A stretch of DNA of 64,000 bases from Enterococcus xiangfangensis (GCF_005405365.1 NZ_BJDX01000003.1:300278-364277); one strand, 5' to 3'; shown: positions 41,470 to 53,191, counted from the first letter of the stretch. Translations and numbers: made by a program. The notes: generated by a model not told the origin, from the sequence alone.

Positions 41470-41491
41470 CAGAAATTGCTAGTCTTTTTTT
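41463..41491 (+). terminator. Terminator after signal peptidase I
   Basis: AGACTAGCA, loop GAAAT, TGCTAGTCT, then T6. It lies upstream of rexB and overlaps the end of lepB. Confidence 0.9.
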
Positions 41492-41572
41492 GTCTTGTTT
41501 TTCGTTATGCGCTGTTTTACTGGAACTGTTATAATAAACAAGTACTATCATTTAAAGAAAAGAGGGGAAACG

Positions 41573-44500
41573 ATGGCATTACAATTTTTGTTAGGTGCTG
41601 GGCAGAATGACGCAACAGAACAAATGATTCAGACGGCACAAGCTTGGTTAGCGCGCAGTTCAGAGAATCGGGTGTTTTTCTTAGTCCCCAATTACAATAA
41701 ATTTGAACAAGAGATTACACTCTTGTCTGCTATGAAACAGACAGAAAAAAAGACAGCGTTTAGTACGATCCGCACACAAGTTTTTAGTTTTCAACGTTTG
41801 GCTTGGTATTTTTTACAGCGTGATGGACAAGTTCCAGGAAATATTTTATCTGAAGCCGGCAATGCAATGATTTTGCGAAAAATTCTCCAAGAACAGCGTG
41901 AAGAACTAACAATTTTTCGTGGCGAAGTAAATAAAACAGGATTTATTCAACAACTGGTAGGCTTCTATCAAGAAATGCAGGTTGGCAATGTCACTGTTGC
42001 AGATTTAGTTGAAAATGGGAGCGATCCAGACCAAGTTTTAAAACTGCAAGACTTGCAGAAAGTCTTTGCGGCTTATGAAGAAGCGTTGATCGATTATCAG
42101 GTAGCCAATGAGGATCCGTTATTGTTGCTGCATGATTATTTGAACGGACAAGACTTGTCACAAAGTTTGTTTATCGTCAGCGGATTCACACGGTTCAATG
42201 CTAGAGAATTGAATGTTTTGAATACATTGATGACTTGTGGGGAACTGTTTGTTTCTTTGGAATTGGATCGTCCGTATCCAAATGAAGAACCAAATCCTTT
42301 GAACCTATTTGCAGATCCAGGCAAAACCTATTTTCAGTTAAAGAAAAATGCGGACTTGCAACAAATTCCCGTACGGTCAGATCGTTTTTCACAAGCGAAA
42401 CAAACGGTGTTCAATCAAATCGGCGCCTTTTGGGCAGATCAAAAAAAAGCAGATTTGTCACAAACAGAACAGATCAAACTGACCAAATATGCTACAGTAG
42501 CGGAGGAAATCCGAAAGGTCGGTGAGGAGATCCGTCATTTGGTCAGAGACGAGGGCTATCGCTATAAAGATATTCAAATCTTATTGCGGAATCCGCAAAT
42601 TTATAACAGTGCGTTGCCGGATATTTTTCAAAAACTGGCCATTCCGTTTTATTTGGACGAGACGCAAGTAATGGCGGCTCATCCGTTGATTGAATTTTTA
42701 CAAGCGTTGTTTTTGGTTGATAATTACCATTATCGAATCAATGATGTATTTCGTTTACTGCGCACAGAATTATTTGCCCCCTTTAATTGGGCAGCAGATA
42801 CTTGGTTTTTACAGCAACAAATTTATCGCGAAAAAATCGATCAGACTGAAAATGTTTGTTTAGCTTATAATTTTCGCGGAAACGCTTGGACAAAAAAATC
42901 CGATTGGGAATTTGTTGATTATGATTTTGAGGTGGACGTTTTTAATGATGCGAAACAATTGGAAGCAAGCACCAATGAAGTCCGCCGCTCAATCCAGCAA
43001 GTATTACCGGCATTTTTTGAAAAAATCAAACAAGCGGCAGATGGACTAGAAGCCGCAACGATTTTTTATCGTTTCTTAGAAAACAGCGGAGTAAAAAAAC
43101 AATTGCTTTTTTGGCGGGATCAAGAAGTTGAAAGAGGAAATTTAGATAAAGCTCGCAATCATGAACAAACCTGGCAGGCATTACTTGATCTTTTAGACGA
43201 GTATGTCTTGATCTATGGTGCAGATCCTTTCGACTGGGCCGCCTTTCAAGAAATCTTTTTAGCGGGCTTGATGAATCTATCTTACGGCAAGATTCCAACT
43301 GCGATTGATCAAGTTCGAGTCAATGATTTAGAATTGGCTCGTGTGGATCAAATGAAAGTCACATTTGCAATCGGGCTGAACAACAATGATTTTCCTGCTC
43401 GTTTTGATGATAAGGGGTTATTATCGGCAGAAGAACGCTCATTGTTCAATCAAAATTTGCCGGATGGAAAGTTTTTACCAGAAAGTAATAGTTCCAAAGT
43501 AAGCCGAGAACCGTTTTTAGCGTACTCCATTTTTCTTTCCGCGACGGAAAAACTCTATTTGAGTATGGCGGCAACAGTTGAAGGTGAGAAAAAATTAGAA
43601 GTTTCCTCCTTTTTACGTCAATTAAGTCAAGGACTTCAATTGACAATCAAAGAAAATGCGTCGTTGAAGCTAACGAGTTTACCAGAAGATCATCTAGGGA
43701 CGCTGCGGACGTTGCTGTCTGATCTAATTGCTTTAAACCGTTTTGCTCAAGATGAGAATCGAGCTTTCTTGCCATCATGGCGAGAATTGCAAAAATTTAT
43801 CCAAAATAGTTCGCTGGCGCCAATGGCTCAACGTGTCTTTAAGAGTTTACAAGATCTTAATGTCCCGCGGGAACTGCTGCCAGAAACGGCGGAACAGTTA
43901 TATGGGAAAAATCTTTATGTTTCCGTTTCACGAATCGAAAATTTCTATAATTGCCAATATAAATATTTTGCTAATTTTGGATTAGGCCTAAAAGAACGGA
44001 CGGTTTACGGGCTGACACCGGCAGCAGCAGGGGATTTTTATCATGAAGCATTGGATTATTTTTTCCATTTAATCAAAGAGCAAGGTTTGCGCTTAGCAGA
44101 GTTAAATGAAGCAGAGCGCAATCAGTTGGCTGAAGAAGTTTTGAAGAAAATTTTTGGCGAGTTGAAATTTGCCATCCTCTCCAGTTCAGCTCGAATGAAT
44201 TATATTCGCTACCAGCTGTCGCGGACAATCCAAAGGGTCAGCTGGGGCTTGGTCCAGCAAGGTATGCGGACAAAACTTGAACCGCAGCAGACAGAAGTTC
44301 TTTTTGGATCAATCGGCGGACAAAAAGGGATCCCAGGAATCAACTTGCCTCTATCAAATGGCGGAAAAGTGGCAGTTCGCGGAAAGATTGATCGCTTAGA
44401 CCAATTGCAAGGCAAAGAAAATGATTGGTTGAGTGTGATCGACTATAAGTCGAGTCCTCATAGTTTCAATGTGACGGATGCGTATTATGGCATCGCATTG

Positions 44501-45055
44501 CAATTGATCACGTACTTGGATGTGGCTGTCACCGATTTTAATCAAGCCAATGCAAAAGAGGTCAAGCCGGCGGGCGCTTACTATTTGCATATTCACAATC
44601 CTGTGTTGAAAGAACCTAAAAATATTGAAAAAGAGATGTTGAAGGCGTATCAATACGATGGTTTGTTTGCAAAAGAGCCGGAGCTTTATGATCAGCTGGA
44701 TCAGAGTTTACAAGAAAAAGAAAACTCACCATTGTTCCCAATCAAAAAAGATAAGGATGGGCAAACAGTGATCGTATCGCAGTCTAAAGATAAATTTTAT
44801 GATCTATCTGAGATTGAACTGCTGCGCAAATACAATCGAGAAAAAATCCAACAAGCCGGCAATCAAATTGTTTCTGGGGAAATCAAATTGAATCCAACTT
44901 ATAAAGACAATCAGCGGATTGCTTGCCAATACTGTCCATTCCGCAGTGTCTGCAAATTTGACGCGATGTTGAAAGAAAATAATTATCACCGCTTAGAAAA
45001 ACTTTCTAAAGAGGAAGTCTTGAAACGAATGGAGGAAGAACTGCATGACAACTAA
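41573..45055 (+). CDS. rexB: ATP-dependent helicase/nuclease subunit B (RexB/AddB)
   Basis: 1160 residues, the normal size for RexB. A degenerate helicase N-terminus (FLLGAGQND) is followed by a C-terminal RecB-family nuclease with the motif VIDYKSS. The Fe-S cluster cysteines are CQYKYF and, near the C-terminus, CQYCPFRSVC. With RexA it processes double-strand ends for recombination, the Gram-positive counterpart of RecBCD. ATG 41573 after AGAGGGGAAA is chosen; an in-frame extension to 41495 would start inside the terminator region. The 3' end overlaps rexA by 11 bases. Confidence 0.93.
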   Translation: MALQFLLGAGQNDATEQMIQTAQAWLARSSENRVFFLVPNYNKFEQEITLLSAMKQTEKKTAFSTIRTQVFSFQRLAWYFLQRDGQVPGNILSEAGNAMILRKILQEQREELTIFRGEVNKTGFIQQLVGFYQEMQVGNVTVADLVENGSDPDQVLKLQDLQKVFAAYEEALIDYQVANEDPLLLLHDYLNGQDLSQSLFIVSGFTRFNARELNVLNTLMTCGELFVSLELDRPYPNEEPNPLNLFADPGKTYFQLKKNADLQQIPVRSDRFSQAKQTVFNQIGAFWADQKKADLSQTEQIKLTKYATVAEEIRKVGEEIRHLVRDEGYRYKDIQILLRNPQIYNSALPDIFQKLAIPFYLDETQVMAAHPLIEFLQALFLVDNYHYRINDVFRLLRTELFAPFNWAADTWFLQQQIYREKIDQTENVCLAYNFRGNAWTKKSDWEFVDYDFEVDVFNDAKQLEASTNEVRRSIQQVLPAFFEKIKQAADGLEAATIFYRFLENSGVKKQLLFWRDQEVERGNLDKARNHEQTWQALLDLLDEYVLIYGADPFDWAAFQEIFLAGLMNLSYGKIPTAIDQVRVNDLELARVDQMKVTFAIGLNNNDFPARFDDKGLLSAEERSLFNQNLPDGKFLPESNSSKVSREPFLAYSIFLSATEKLYLSMAATVEGEKKLEVSSFLRQLSQGLQLTIKENASLKLTSLPEDHLGTLRTLLSDLIALNRFAQDENRAFLPSWRELQKFIQNSSLAPMAQRVFKSLQDLNVPRELLPETAEQLYGKNLYVSVSRIENFYNCQYKYFANFGLGLKERTVYGLTPAAAGDFYHEALDYFFHLIKEQGLRLAELNEAERNQLAEEVLKKIFGELKFAILSSSARMNYIRYQLSRTIQRVSWGLVQQGMRTKLEPQQTEVLFGSIGGQKGIPGINLPLSNGGKVAVRGKIDRLDQLQGKENDWLSVIDYKSSPHSFNVTDAYYGIALQLITYLDVAVTDFNQANAKEVKPAGAYYLHIHNPVLKEPKNIEKEMLKAYQYDGLFAKEPELYDQLDQSLQEKENSPLFPIKKDKDGQTVIVSQSKDKFYDLSEIELLRKYNREKIQQAGNQIVSGEIKLNPTYKDNQRIACQYCPFRSVCKFDAMLKENNYHRLEKLSKEEVLKRMEEELHDN

Positions 45056-48000
45056 CTATCCCATCCCTCCGAAAACACCGAATGAGGTCTACACGGATTC
45101 ACAATGGCAGGCGATTTATGATCAAGGAACCAATCTTTTAGTTTCGGCTTCGGCTGGATCAGGAAAAACGGCAGTGTTGGTTCGGCGTGTCATTGAAAAA
45201 ATCAAACGTCAGAAGCTTTCAGTCGACCAGCTCTTAGTTGTAACCTTTACAGAAGCCGCGGCGACTGAAATGAAGGAACGTGTTCAGAGCGCTTTACAAG
45301 AAGCAATCAATGAAGAGACGAATCAAGAATTAAAAAATCATTTTACGCATCAGCTGACGTTACTGCCGACTGCGAATATCTCAACATTGCATTCTTTTTG
45401 TTCAAAAGTCATCCAGCGCTTTTTCTATTTGATTGATTTGGACCCAAGTTATCGGATGCTGACTGATGACACTGAGGAGATTTTACTAAAAGAAGATGTG
45501 TGGGATGAATTACGAGAAACGTTTTATGAAGAAAATCAGGAAATCTTTTATCGCCTGACAGAAAATTTCTCAAACGATCGCAGCGACAGCGGGTTGGAAG
45601 ATTTGATCTTAGCGATGTATGAATTTGCACGGGCCAATCCGGACCCTTTTCGCTGGTTAGACGGCTTAGTCGATAATTATCGGGTTGATAAGTTGGTCGA
45701 TTCAGCATTATACCAAGATTTGATCCGTCCGCAAGTTTTAAATACACTGCAAGAGATCGAGCAAAATTATCAATGGCTGATTTCAGCAAGTCAAGGAGCA
45801 GATGAACTGCAAAAAATTACTGCACTTGCTCAAACCGAAAAACAACTGACGCAGCAGATTGAACAAAAAATCAGGGAAAATGAATTGACGGATGTGTTCA
45901 CATCATTTGAAACAATCAAATTTCCGACATATCCTTCACCGCGTAAAAAAGAGATCAAAGAGCTTTATGGTGATGTCATTGCGGAATGTAAACATTATCG
46001 TGATCATGCCAAACAGGAACTGCTGAAGATCAAAGAAATGTATTTTTCCGTTTCACCAGAAGAGCAAGTGGAACGATTACAAGAGGCATTGCCGATTGTT
46101 GAAGAATTGGTTCGTGTCGAAAAACGTTTTATTGAAGAGTATTCCGCGAAGAAACGGGAAAAAGGGATGCTGGATTTTAATGATTTGGAACATTTCACTT
46201 TGCAGATCTTGCAAACGGCAATCAACGGCGAAAGACCAGCAGAAAACTATTATCGCAAGCGGTTTGCTGAGATTTTAGTCGATGAATACCAAGACATCAA
46301 TCAGCTGCAAGAAACGATCTTGCGTCAACTTAGCGTCGAAGAACCGGGAAATCTCTTTATGGTTGGCGATGTCAAGCAATCCATCTATGGTTTTCGTTTA
46401 GCAGATCCAACATTGTTTATTCAAAAATATCATGACTTTTCTGAAGAAACGGGTGGGCGTCGGATTATTTTGGCGGAAAATTTCCGTTCACGAAAAGAAG
46501 TATTAGATTTCACCAACTTGATTTTCAGCCAGTTGATGGATCCGGCAGTCGGACAGATTGAATACGACAAACAAGCAGAATTGGTCAATGGCTTTACTGC
46601 TTTTCCTGAAACAGATAGTTTTGCCCCTGAATTATTGATCTATCAAAAAGCGGGCGAGGTACCTGAATGGATTGAAGACAAATCAATGGGCGAGATCTTT
46701 ATGACGGCGATGAAAATTCGCGAGCTGATCGACCAAGATTTTGAGATCTATGATAAAAAAGAAAAAGCGATGCGGCCGGTTCGTTATGAAGACATCGCTT
46801 TATTGATTCCGACTAGAAGCAACAATCTGACGATCTTAGAAATATTTAAACAATTAGGTATTCCTTTAGCTATCAATGATACACAAAATTATTTTCAATC
46901 AACAGAATTGCGAGTAATCATTTCCTTGTTGCAGATCATTGATAATCCGTATCAAGATATCCCGCTGGCAGCTGTTTTACGTTCGCCGATTGTGGGCTTA
47001 TACGAAGAAGAATTGGCACAAGTACGATTGGCCTTGCCGCAAAAAGATTATTATCAGGCAGTGAAAAGCTATCTTCAAACAAATGAAGATGCTACTGCCA
47101 AAAAATTATCAGTTTTTATCAGTCAATTAAATGAGTGGCGTGAATTTGCCCGCCGAGAATCATTGGCAGATCTATTGGTGAAAATTTATAATGAGACGGC
47201 TTATTTAGATTATGTTTTAGGGATGCCAGCAGGGCAACAGCGGCATGCGAATTTGTTAGCATTGATCGAGCGAGCAAAAGATTACGAACGCAGCAGTTTC
47301 CGCGGGTTATACCAATTTATCCGTTTTATTGAAAAAATGCAGGAAAAAGATAAAGATTTAGGCGAACCGCCGACTGAAGAAATCCAAGATGCTGTCCGGG
47401 TAATGACTATCCATGGAAGCAAAGGCTTGGAATTTCCCGTAGTCTTTTTAATGGATATGAGCAAAAGTTTCAATGTCCAAGATACTCGAAAAAATTATGT
47501 ATTTGATGAACGCTTGGGACTAGGAGTAAAATTGTTGACGCCGGATACCCGGATCAGAAAAGATACCTTGTTATTCCAAACAGTCAAACAAAAGAATCTG
47601 AATAAACTGTTGTCAGAAGAAATGCGGAAACTTTATGTCGCGCTGACAAGAGCTGAACAAAAATTGTTCCTTGTTGGCTCTTATGATAATGAAGAAGCGG
47701 CCTACAAAACTTGGAGCAAAGGTTCTTTGAATGAAAAACTTGTTTTAGATGAAGGGCTTCGGAACGGGCAAAAGGACAGTTTCTTTGATTGGGTAGGGTT
47801 GACGTTATTTAGACATCCGATTATGGACAATTATCAAAAAGACTATGGAATCAATCAACTGCCGAGTTTAAAACAGCATCCAGCCGTTTTCAAATTGAAT
47901 TTCATTGAACCGCAAGTAATCGAAAAAGCTGTTCAAGAGTATCTTCCAGAAATCAAAACATTGGAGATTCCGCAAGGCGCAATCAATATTCAACCGTTGA

Positions 48001-48722
48001 AGCAGCGATTGTTGTTTGAATATCCGTATCCTGAAGCGACAAAAACTACGAGTTATCAATCGGTGTCTGAACTGAAACGATTATATGATGATCCTGATAA
48101 TCGTGAGACACTAAGCTTGACGGCTGCTCAGCCGCAATATCGTTTTACCGAAAGCGAATTGAGCGAACCCAAATTTTTAGGAACGAAAAAGGAGCTGTCA
48201 CCGGCTGAAATCGGCACGGCTACGCATCTAGTAATGCAATTATTATCGCTAAAAGAAAAACCGCAGCGTAATACGATCGAAACATTGCTTGAAGAGCTCG
48301 TTTTACGTCAAACATTGACCTCGGAAATTGCTGAAAAAATATCGATCGATACTATTTTGCGATTTTTTGATTCTGAATTTGGCAGTTATTTGATTCAGCA
48401 TGCAGCGCACGTATCTCGTGAAGAACCTTTTGCGATGTTGCTGCCGGCAGATCAACTATTCAGCGAGTATCAAAATCAAGATGAGATTCTGATCCATGGA
48501 ATTATTGATGGATATTTAGAATTTGATGATAAAATCCTCCTGTATGATCTAAAGACTGATTACTATACGCCAGAAAGAGAACAGCAGCTGATTGATCGTT
48601 ATCGTAGTCAATTATATCTGTACCGGGATGCCTTAGAAAAAGCCAAACAAAAACCTGTTGAGGCGGCCTATTTAATTTTCTTACAAGGAAACCGAGCAAT
48701 CAATTTGTTAAAAACTCCTTAG
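45045..48722 (+). CDS. rexA: ATP-dependent helicase/nuclease subunit A (RexA/AddA)
   Basis: 1225 residues. UvrD-type helicase with Walker A SASAGSGKT (about 36-44), the GMLDFNDLE and LVDEYQDIN (Walker B) segments, GDVKQSIYGFR and VMTIHGSKGLEFPVVF, followed by a C-terminal RecB-like nuclease (GTATHLVMQ; GIIDGYLE, LYDLKTD). It unwinds and degrades DNA ends and recognises Chi with RexB. RBS GGAGGAAGAAC lies inside rexB, so the two are co-translated. Confidence 0.95.
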   Translation: MTTNYPIPPKTPNEVYTDSQWQAIYDQGTNLLVSASAGSGKTAVLVRRVIEKIKRQKLSVDQLLVVTFTEAAATEMKERVQSALQEAINEETNQELKNHFTHQLTLLPTANISTLHSFCSKVIQRFFYLIDLDPSYRMLTDDTEEILLKEDVWDELRETFYEENQEIFYRLTENFSNDRSDSGLEDLILAMYEFARANPDPFRWLDGLVDNYRVDKLVDSALYQDLIRPQVLNTLQEIEQNYQWLISASQGADELQKITALAQTEKQLTQQIEQKIRENELTDVFTSFETIKFPTYPSPRKKEIKELYGDVIAECKHYRDHAKQELLKIKEMYFSVSPEEQVERLQEALPIVEELVRVEKRFIEEYSAKKREKGMLDFNDLEHFTLQILQTAINGERPAENYYRKRFAEILVDEYQDINQLQETILRQLSVEEPGNLFMVGDVKQSIYGFRLADPTLFIQKYHDFSEETGGRRIILAENFRSRKEVLDFTNLIFSQLMDPAVGQIEYDKQAELVNGFTAFPETDSFAPELLIYQKAGEVPEWIEDKSMGEIFMTAMKIRELIDQDFEIYDKKEKAMRPVRYEDIALLIPTRSNNLTILEIFKQLGIPLAINDTQNYFQSTELRVIISLLQIIDNPYQDIPLAAVLRSPIVGLYEEELAQVRLALPQKDYYQAVKSYLQTNEDATAKKLSVFISQLNEWREFARRESLADLLVKIYNETAYLDYVLGMPAGQQRHANLLALIERAKDYERSSFRGLYQFIRFIEKMQEKDKDLGEPPTEEIQDAVRVMTIHGSKGLEFPVVFLMDMSKSFNVQDTRKNYVFDERLGLGVKLLTPDTRIRKDTLLFQTVKQKNLNKLLSEEMRKLYVALTRAEQKLFLVGSYDNEEAAYKTWSKGSLNEKLVLDEGLRNGQKDSFFDWVGLTLFRHPIMDNYQKDYGINQLPSLKQHPAVFKLNFIEPQVIEKAVQEYLPEIKTLEIPQGAINIQPLKQRLLFEYPYPEATKTTSYQSVSELKRLYDDPDNRETLSLTAAQPQYRFTESELSEPKFLGTKKELSPAEIGTATHLVMQLLSLKEKPQRNTIETLLEELVLRQTLTSEIAEKISIDTILRFFDSEFGSYLIQHAAHVSREEPFAMLLPADQLFSEYQNQDEILIHGIIDGYLEFDDKILLYDLKTDYYTPEREQQLIDRYRSQLYLYRDALEKAKQKPVEAAYLIFLQGNRAINLLKTP

Positions 48723-48788
48723 GGATAGGCAAGATATACTTATAAAAGGTAAGTGATGTGCTATACTTTTGCTATCGAGGTGAGAATT

Positions 48789-49133
48789 ATGGAACAAATA
48801 GAAGTAATGGACTTTTCGCTCTGTCCAAAATTTGAGAAAGGATTTCAGATTTTAGGCAAAAAATGGAACGGTCTGATTATTGATGTATTGTTGGAAGGCG
48901 GGCCTCAACGATTTGTCGATATTGCTGCAATGATTCCCAATGTCAGCGATCGGGTTTTAACGGAACGACTAAAAGAACTAGAAGCAGAAGGCATTGTTGG
49001 TCGCATGATTGCTTGTGGAAGTCAAAAACGGATGGATTACTGTCTAACAAACAAAGGCAAAGCTTTGAACAAAGTGATGAGCGAAATCCATCAATGGGGC
49101 GACACTTGGATTACTGATGAAGAATGTAGTTGA
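48789..49133 (+). CDS. HxlR-family transcriptional regulator
   Basis: 114 residues forming a winged helix: FQILGKKWNGLIIDVLLEGGPQRF and SDRVLTERLKELEAEGIV are the HxlR hallmarks. A cysteine near the N-terminus (LCPKFEKG, Cys12) is in the place used by many HxlR proteins to sense electrophiles or oxidants. ATG 48789 follows CGAGGTGAGAA; the frame from 48753 lacks an RBS. It lies alone between rexA and pheS with no divergent partner, so the target gene is probably elsewhere. Confidence 0.88.
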   Translation: MEQIEVMDFSLCPKFEKGFQILGKKWNGLIIDVLLEGGPQRFVDIAAMIPNVSDRVLTERLKELEAEGIVGRMIACGSQKRMDYCLTNKGKALNKVMSEIHQWGDTWITDEECS

Positions 49134-49194
49134 TAAATGGTTCGATTTCTTGTAGTATTGGGTTAGTCAATTGAATAGTTTAAAAAGCGTCGAT

Positions 49195-49397
49195 AGAAAA
49201 GAGTAATTTTTTTAGATCTTTAAAGGGAATGTCTGTCATTGACTGGAAGCAGACTAAGAAAAGAAAAAATGAAGTTCACTTCTGGAGCTTGTCGCAAGAC
49301 CGGCAGAGCCGTTAAAATAGTAAGAGCGCCAAAGTGTAATCGGCGAATTAGGATGGTAACGCGAGACCTCGTTCCTTTAGGGAGCGAGGTCTTTTTG
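49195..49397 (+). promoter_or_regulatory. T-box riboswitch of pheST (TTC specifier)
   Basis: The T-box sequence AGGATGGTAACGCG (49350-49363) is followed by a terminator stem GACCTCGTTCC/GGGAGCGAGGTC and T5. The specifier region GAAGTTCACTTC gives TTC at 49275-49277, the Phe codon. Uncharged tRNA-Phe should relieve termination and raise PheST synthesis. The remaining bases 49134-49194 and 49398-49531 contain only AT-rich spacer and the pheS RBS. Confidence 0.93.
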
Positions 49398-49531
49398 TCG
49401 TTTTTAAGCAAGCCGTTTAAGAACAAAAGCTAAACTGTTCGTTTTGAGTCAATTGTTAAAAAATTTTTCGAGAGAATTTGATAGGACATTTATTTGTGAT
49501 TCTATTTAGCAATAAAGAAAGGAAGAAAATA

Positions 49532-50575
49532 ATGAGCTTACAAGAACAATTAGAAGAACTAAAAAGTCAGACGTTGGCAAAAATCAACGCGGCTGAGGAT
49601 CTTTCCGCAGTCGAAGTGATTCGAGTGGAAACGTTAGGGAAAAAAGGACCCATCACCGAAGTATTGCGAGGGATGCGGGACCTTTCCGCAGAAGAACGAC
49701 CAAAAGTTGGTGCTTTTGCGAATGAAATTCGTGACTTGCTGACAAAGGCCGTAGAAGATCGCAAAGCTGATCTAGCGGAATCAGCATTAGCGAAACAGTT
49801 AGCTGCAGAATCACTAGATGTTACGTTGCCAGGAAAAAAGGTTTCCCATGGTACGCGTCATGTACTTACCCAAATTATGGAAGAAATTGAAGATACTTTT
49901 ATTGGAATGGGTTACCAAGTGATTGAAGGGACTGAAGTTGAGTCCGATCATTATAATTTTGAGCGCATGAATTTACCTAAAGATCATCCTGCACGCGACA
50001 TGCAAGATACTTTTTATATTTCTGATGACGTATTGTTGCGGACTCATACTTCACCAGTGCAAGCACGAACGATGGAACAACATGACTTTACAAAAGGTGC
50101 ATTGCGAATGATCTCACCAGGGAAAGTATTCCGCCGCGATACAGACGATGCTACCCACAGCCACCAATTTCATCAAATCGAAGGTTTAGTAGTCGATAAA
50201 GGCATCACGATGGGCGATTTGAAGGGAACGTTAGAGGTTTTATTAAAAGAATTGTTTGGTGCTGATCGTAAAATTCGGTTGCGTCCAAGTTATTTCCCAT
50301 TCACCGAACCATCTGTGGAAGTTGATGTCAGCTGCTTCAAGTGCGGCGGCAAAGGCTGTAATGTCTGCAAGCATACCGGCTGGATCGAAATTTTAGGTGC
50401 CGGCATGGTTCATCCTGACGTATTAGAAATGTCAGGAATCGATTCAAAAGAATATTCTGGTTTTGCTTTTGGTTTAGGACCAGATCGGATCGCTATGTTG
50501 CGCTATGGGGTCAATGATATTCGGAATTTCTATTTAAATGATGTTCGTTTCTTGGAACAATTCAAGGGGGAGTAA
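49532..50575 (+). CDS. pheS: Phenylalanine--tRNA ligase alpha subunit
   Basis: 347 residues: an N-terminal coiled coil (about 1-90) followed by the class II catalytic core with motif 2 [19 protein letters not shown] and motif 3 [15 protein letters not shown] zinc-knuckle-like cysteine set ([12 protein letters not shown]) lies before motif 3, common in Firmicute PheS. Charges tRNA-Phe as an alpha2beta2 enzyme with PheT. The start is ATG 49532 (RBS AAAGGAAG); an upstream ATG at 49478 has no RBS. Confidence 0.97.
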   Translation: MSLQEQLEELKSQTLAKINAAEDLSAVEVIRVETLGKKGPITEVLRGMRDLSAEERPKVGAFANEIRDLLTKAVEDRKADLAESALAKQLAAESLDVTLPGKKVSHGTRHVLTQIMEEIEDTFIGMGYQVIEGTEVESDHYNFERMNLPKDHPARDMQDTFYISDDVLLRTHTSPVQARTMEQHDFTKGALRMISPGKVFRRDTDDATHSHQFHQIEGLVVDKGITMGDLKGTLEVLLKELFGADRKIRLRPSYFPFTEPSVEVDVSCFKCGGKGCNVCKHTGWIEILGAGMVHPDVLEMSGIDSKEYSGFAFGLGPDRIAMLRYGVNDIRNFYLNDVRFLEQFKGE

Positions 50576-50581
50576 GAAGCA

Positions 50582-52999
50582 ATGTTAGTTTCATATAAAT
50601 GGTTAAATGAATATGTCGATGTAAAAGAGGTCACACCGCAAGAATTAGCGGATCGTCTTTCACTGACAGGGATCGAAGTTGAAGGAGTAACTATACCTCA
50701 AGAAGGATTGAAAAAAATCGTTGTCGGAGATGTCAAAGAATGTGTACCGCATCCTGATTCTGATCATCTTTCGATTTGCCAAGTTGATATCGGCGAAGAA
50801 GAATTGTCACAAATCGTCTGCGGAGCACCTAACATCAAAGCTGGTGTCAAAGTGATCGTAGCATTGCCTGGATCTCGAATCGGTGGCAATGTAAAAATAA
50901 AAAAAGGCAAAATGCGCGGACAAGTTTCAAATGGAATGATTTGTTCATTGCAAGAACTTGGATTCAGTGATTCAGTCATCCCGAAAGAATATGTTGAAGG
51001 TATTTACTATTTGCCAGAAGACGCAATCGCGGGAAAACCAGTTTTTCCATATTTAGATATGGATGATGCGATCATCGATTTATCGATCACACCGAATCGG
51101 GCAGATGCGTTGAGTATTCGCGGGGTCGCTCATGAAGTTGCAGCAATCTATAATAAAGAAGTAGATTTTCCAGCTGTTGAATTAAAAGAGACTACTAAAA
51201 AAGCCAGCGATAAGATCAAAGTTTTTGTAGCAGATAAAAAAGACGCGCCGCATTACGAAATTCGGATTATTGAAGGCGTAAAAATTGGACCAAGTCCGCA
51301 ATGGTTGCAAAATCGTTTGATCAATGAAGGCATTCGACCAATTAGTAACGTGGTGGATGTAACTAATTATATCTTATTATTATTTGGTCAACCGCTTCAT
51401 GCATTCGACTATGATAAGTTGGGCAGTAAGGAGATCTTAGTTCGCCGTGCAAAAGAAAATGAAACTTTCACGACACTAGATGCCGTTGAACGAACATTGA
51501 ACCCAGAAGATATCGTGATCACTAACGGCGAGATTCCAGTTGCTTTAGCGGGTGTAATGGGCGGTTTAGATTCAGAAATCTCAGATGAAACAACGACAGT
51601 TGCTTTAGAAATGGCGATGTTTGATCATACGTCTGTTCGCCGCACCTCCCAAAATTATAACTTGCGCAGTGAAGCTTCCATGCGTTTTGAAAAAGGGATC
51701 AATCAAGGAGAGATCAGCTTAGCTGGAGATGTTGCGGCCACGATGATCGCTGAATTAGCCGGTGGGGAAATTTTACAAGGAGCCGTAAAGGGCAGTGAAG
51801 TTCATCCGCAAAATGTTGAAGTCTGCACAACGGTTGAAAATGTCAATCGTTTTTTAGGAACTGATTTATCACAAGAACAAATCGATACGATCTTTAAGTC
51901 GCTTGGGTTTGCAACACAAGTTGTTGAAGGAGTAACTACCGTCAGTGTACCACCGCGCCGGTGGGATATCACGATCGAAGCAGACTTAATGGAAGAAATT
52001 GCTCGAATTTACGGATACAACAACCTGCCATCGACATTACCAGAAGGACAAACTGTCGCTGGATTCTTGACTAAAACACAAAAAACAACTAGAAAAGTCC
52101 GTAATCTTTTAGAAAGCGCCGGTTTATCAGAAGCAATCAGTTATGCACTGACGACTGAAACAAAAGCGCAGCAGTTTTTATTAAATGAAAGCAAAGTGAC
52201 GCGGGTTGCTTGGCCGATGAGTGAAGAACGCTCAACGATGCGTTTGAACTTAGTCAGCGGTTTATTAGAAGATTTGGCTTACAATGTCGCTCGTAAGAAC
52301 ACGGATGTGGCTTTTTATGAAATCGGCCACGTTTTCTACCAAAATAATGATCCAGAAAAAGATTTACCAAGTGAACAAAATCATGTGGCAATCGCTGTTA
52401 CTGGCAACAGCAGCAATAAATCTTGGGCAAAAAAAGCTGAAGCTGCCGATTACTACACGGTTAAGGGAATAGTCGAAGAATTGATTGAAGGTTTAGGATT
52501 AACAAAAGAAGTCTCTTATCAAGCGATTCAACTAACTGAAATGCATCCAGGACAAACTGCGGGTATTTATTTAGGGGAAGAATTGATTGGCTTTGTCGGT
52601 CAAGTTCATCCGAAGATAGCAGCCAGTTACGAATTAAAATCCGCTTATGTAGCAGAAATAGATTTAGCCGCATTGATTGCTCAAGAAAAAGCGCCTTTAG
52701 TTTTTGAAGCTGTTTCAAAATATCCAGCTGTCAGCCGTGATATCGCGATGCTTGTTGATGAAACAAGTACTAGTGCAGAAATCGAAGAAGTGATTACAGC
52801 TGCTGCTGGAAAATTCTTGACGAAATTGCAAGTATTCGATGTGTATCAAGGCGACAACATCGAAGCAGGCAAAAAGTCAATGGCTTATAATTTGACGTTT
52901 GTAAATCCTGAGGCAACGCTGACTGATGAAGAAATCAATCGCAGCATGGAAAAAGTTACTAAGAACTTAGCAGAAAAATTACAAGCAGTTATTCGCTAA
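50582..52999 (+). CDS. pheT: Phenylalanine--tRNA ligase beta subunit
   Basis: 805 residues with the full bacterial order: tRNA-binding OB domain (about 40-150), B3/B4 editing domain (about 210-380), B5 domain, the degenerate catalytic-like core and a C-terminal ferredoxin-fold anticodon-binding domain (ending [14 protein letters not shown]). It follows pheS by six bases and shares its T-box control. RBS GGGGGAGTAAGAAGC. Confidence 0.97.
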   Translation: MLVSYKWLNEYVDVKEVTPQELADRLSLTGIEVEGVTIPQEGLKKIVVGDVKECVPHPDSDHLSICQVDIGEEELSQIVCGAPNIKAGVKVIVALPGSRIGGNVKIKKGKMRGQVSNGMICSLQELGFSDSVIPKEYVEGIYYLPEDAIAGKPVFPYLDMDDAIIDLSITPNRADALSIRGVAHEVAAIYNKEVDFPAVELKETTKKASDKIKVFVADKKDAPHYEIRIIEGVKIGPSPQWLQNRLINEGIRPISNVVDVTNYILLLFGQPLHAFDYDKLGSKEILVRRAKENETFTTLDAVERTLNPEDIVITNGEIPVALAGVMGGLDSEISDETTTVALEMAMFDHTSVRRTSQNYNLRSEASMRFEKGINQGEISLAGDVAATMIAELAGGEILQGAVKGSEVHPQNVEVCTTVENVNRFLGTDLSQEQIDTIFKSLGFATQVVEGVTTVSVPPRRWDITIEADLMEEIARIYGYNNLPSTLPEGQTVAGFLTKTQKTTRKVRNLLESAGLSEAISYALTTETKAQQFLLNESKVTRVAWPMSEERSTMRLNLVSGLLEDLAYNVARKNTDVAFYEIGHVFYQNNDPEKDLPSEQNHVAIAVTGNSSNKSWAKKAEAADYYTVKGIVEELIEGLGLTKEVSYQAIQLTEMHPGQTAGIYLGEELIGFVGQVHPKIAASYELKSAYVAEIDLAALIAQEKAPLVFEAVSKYPAVSRDIAMLVDETSTSAEIEEVITAAAGKFLTKLQVFDVYQGDNIEAGKKSMAYNLTFVNPEATLTDEEINRSMEKVTKNLAEKLQAVIR

Positions 53000-53040
53000 T
53001 TAATCCCACAAAAGCTGCCTAAAAGATTCGATAGAGATAA

Positions 53041-53077
53041 TGGGGTGTGGCAAAAACTTGTCACACCCTATTTTTTT
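53041..53077 (+). terminator. Terminator after pheT
   Basis: GGGTGTG and CACACCC around a ~12-base loop, extended by TA/AT pairs and followed by T7. Confidence 0.85.
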
Positions 53078-53191
53078 AATGCTTTTAAAAAATCCCTTCT
53101 TATTCCTTGAAACCAGCTACTTCTGTCACGATTTTTTAATAAGAGAAACAAAATATTCCGCCATTTTTTGCTGAGCGTTTATTTATCAAAG

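Noticed and set aside
41495..41572. Longer N-terminus for rexB
   Set aside because: The extension starts next to the lepB terminator and lacks an RBS; ATG 41573 has AGAGGGG and matches the usual RexB beginning.
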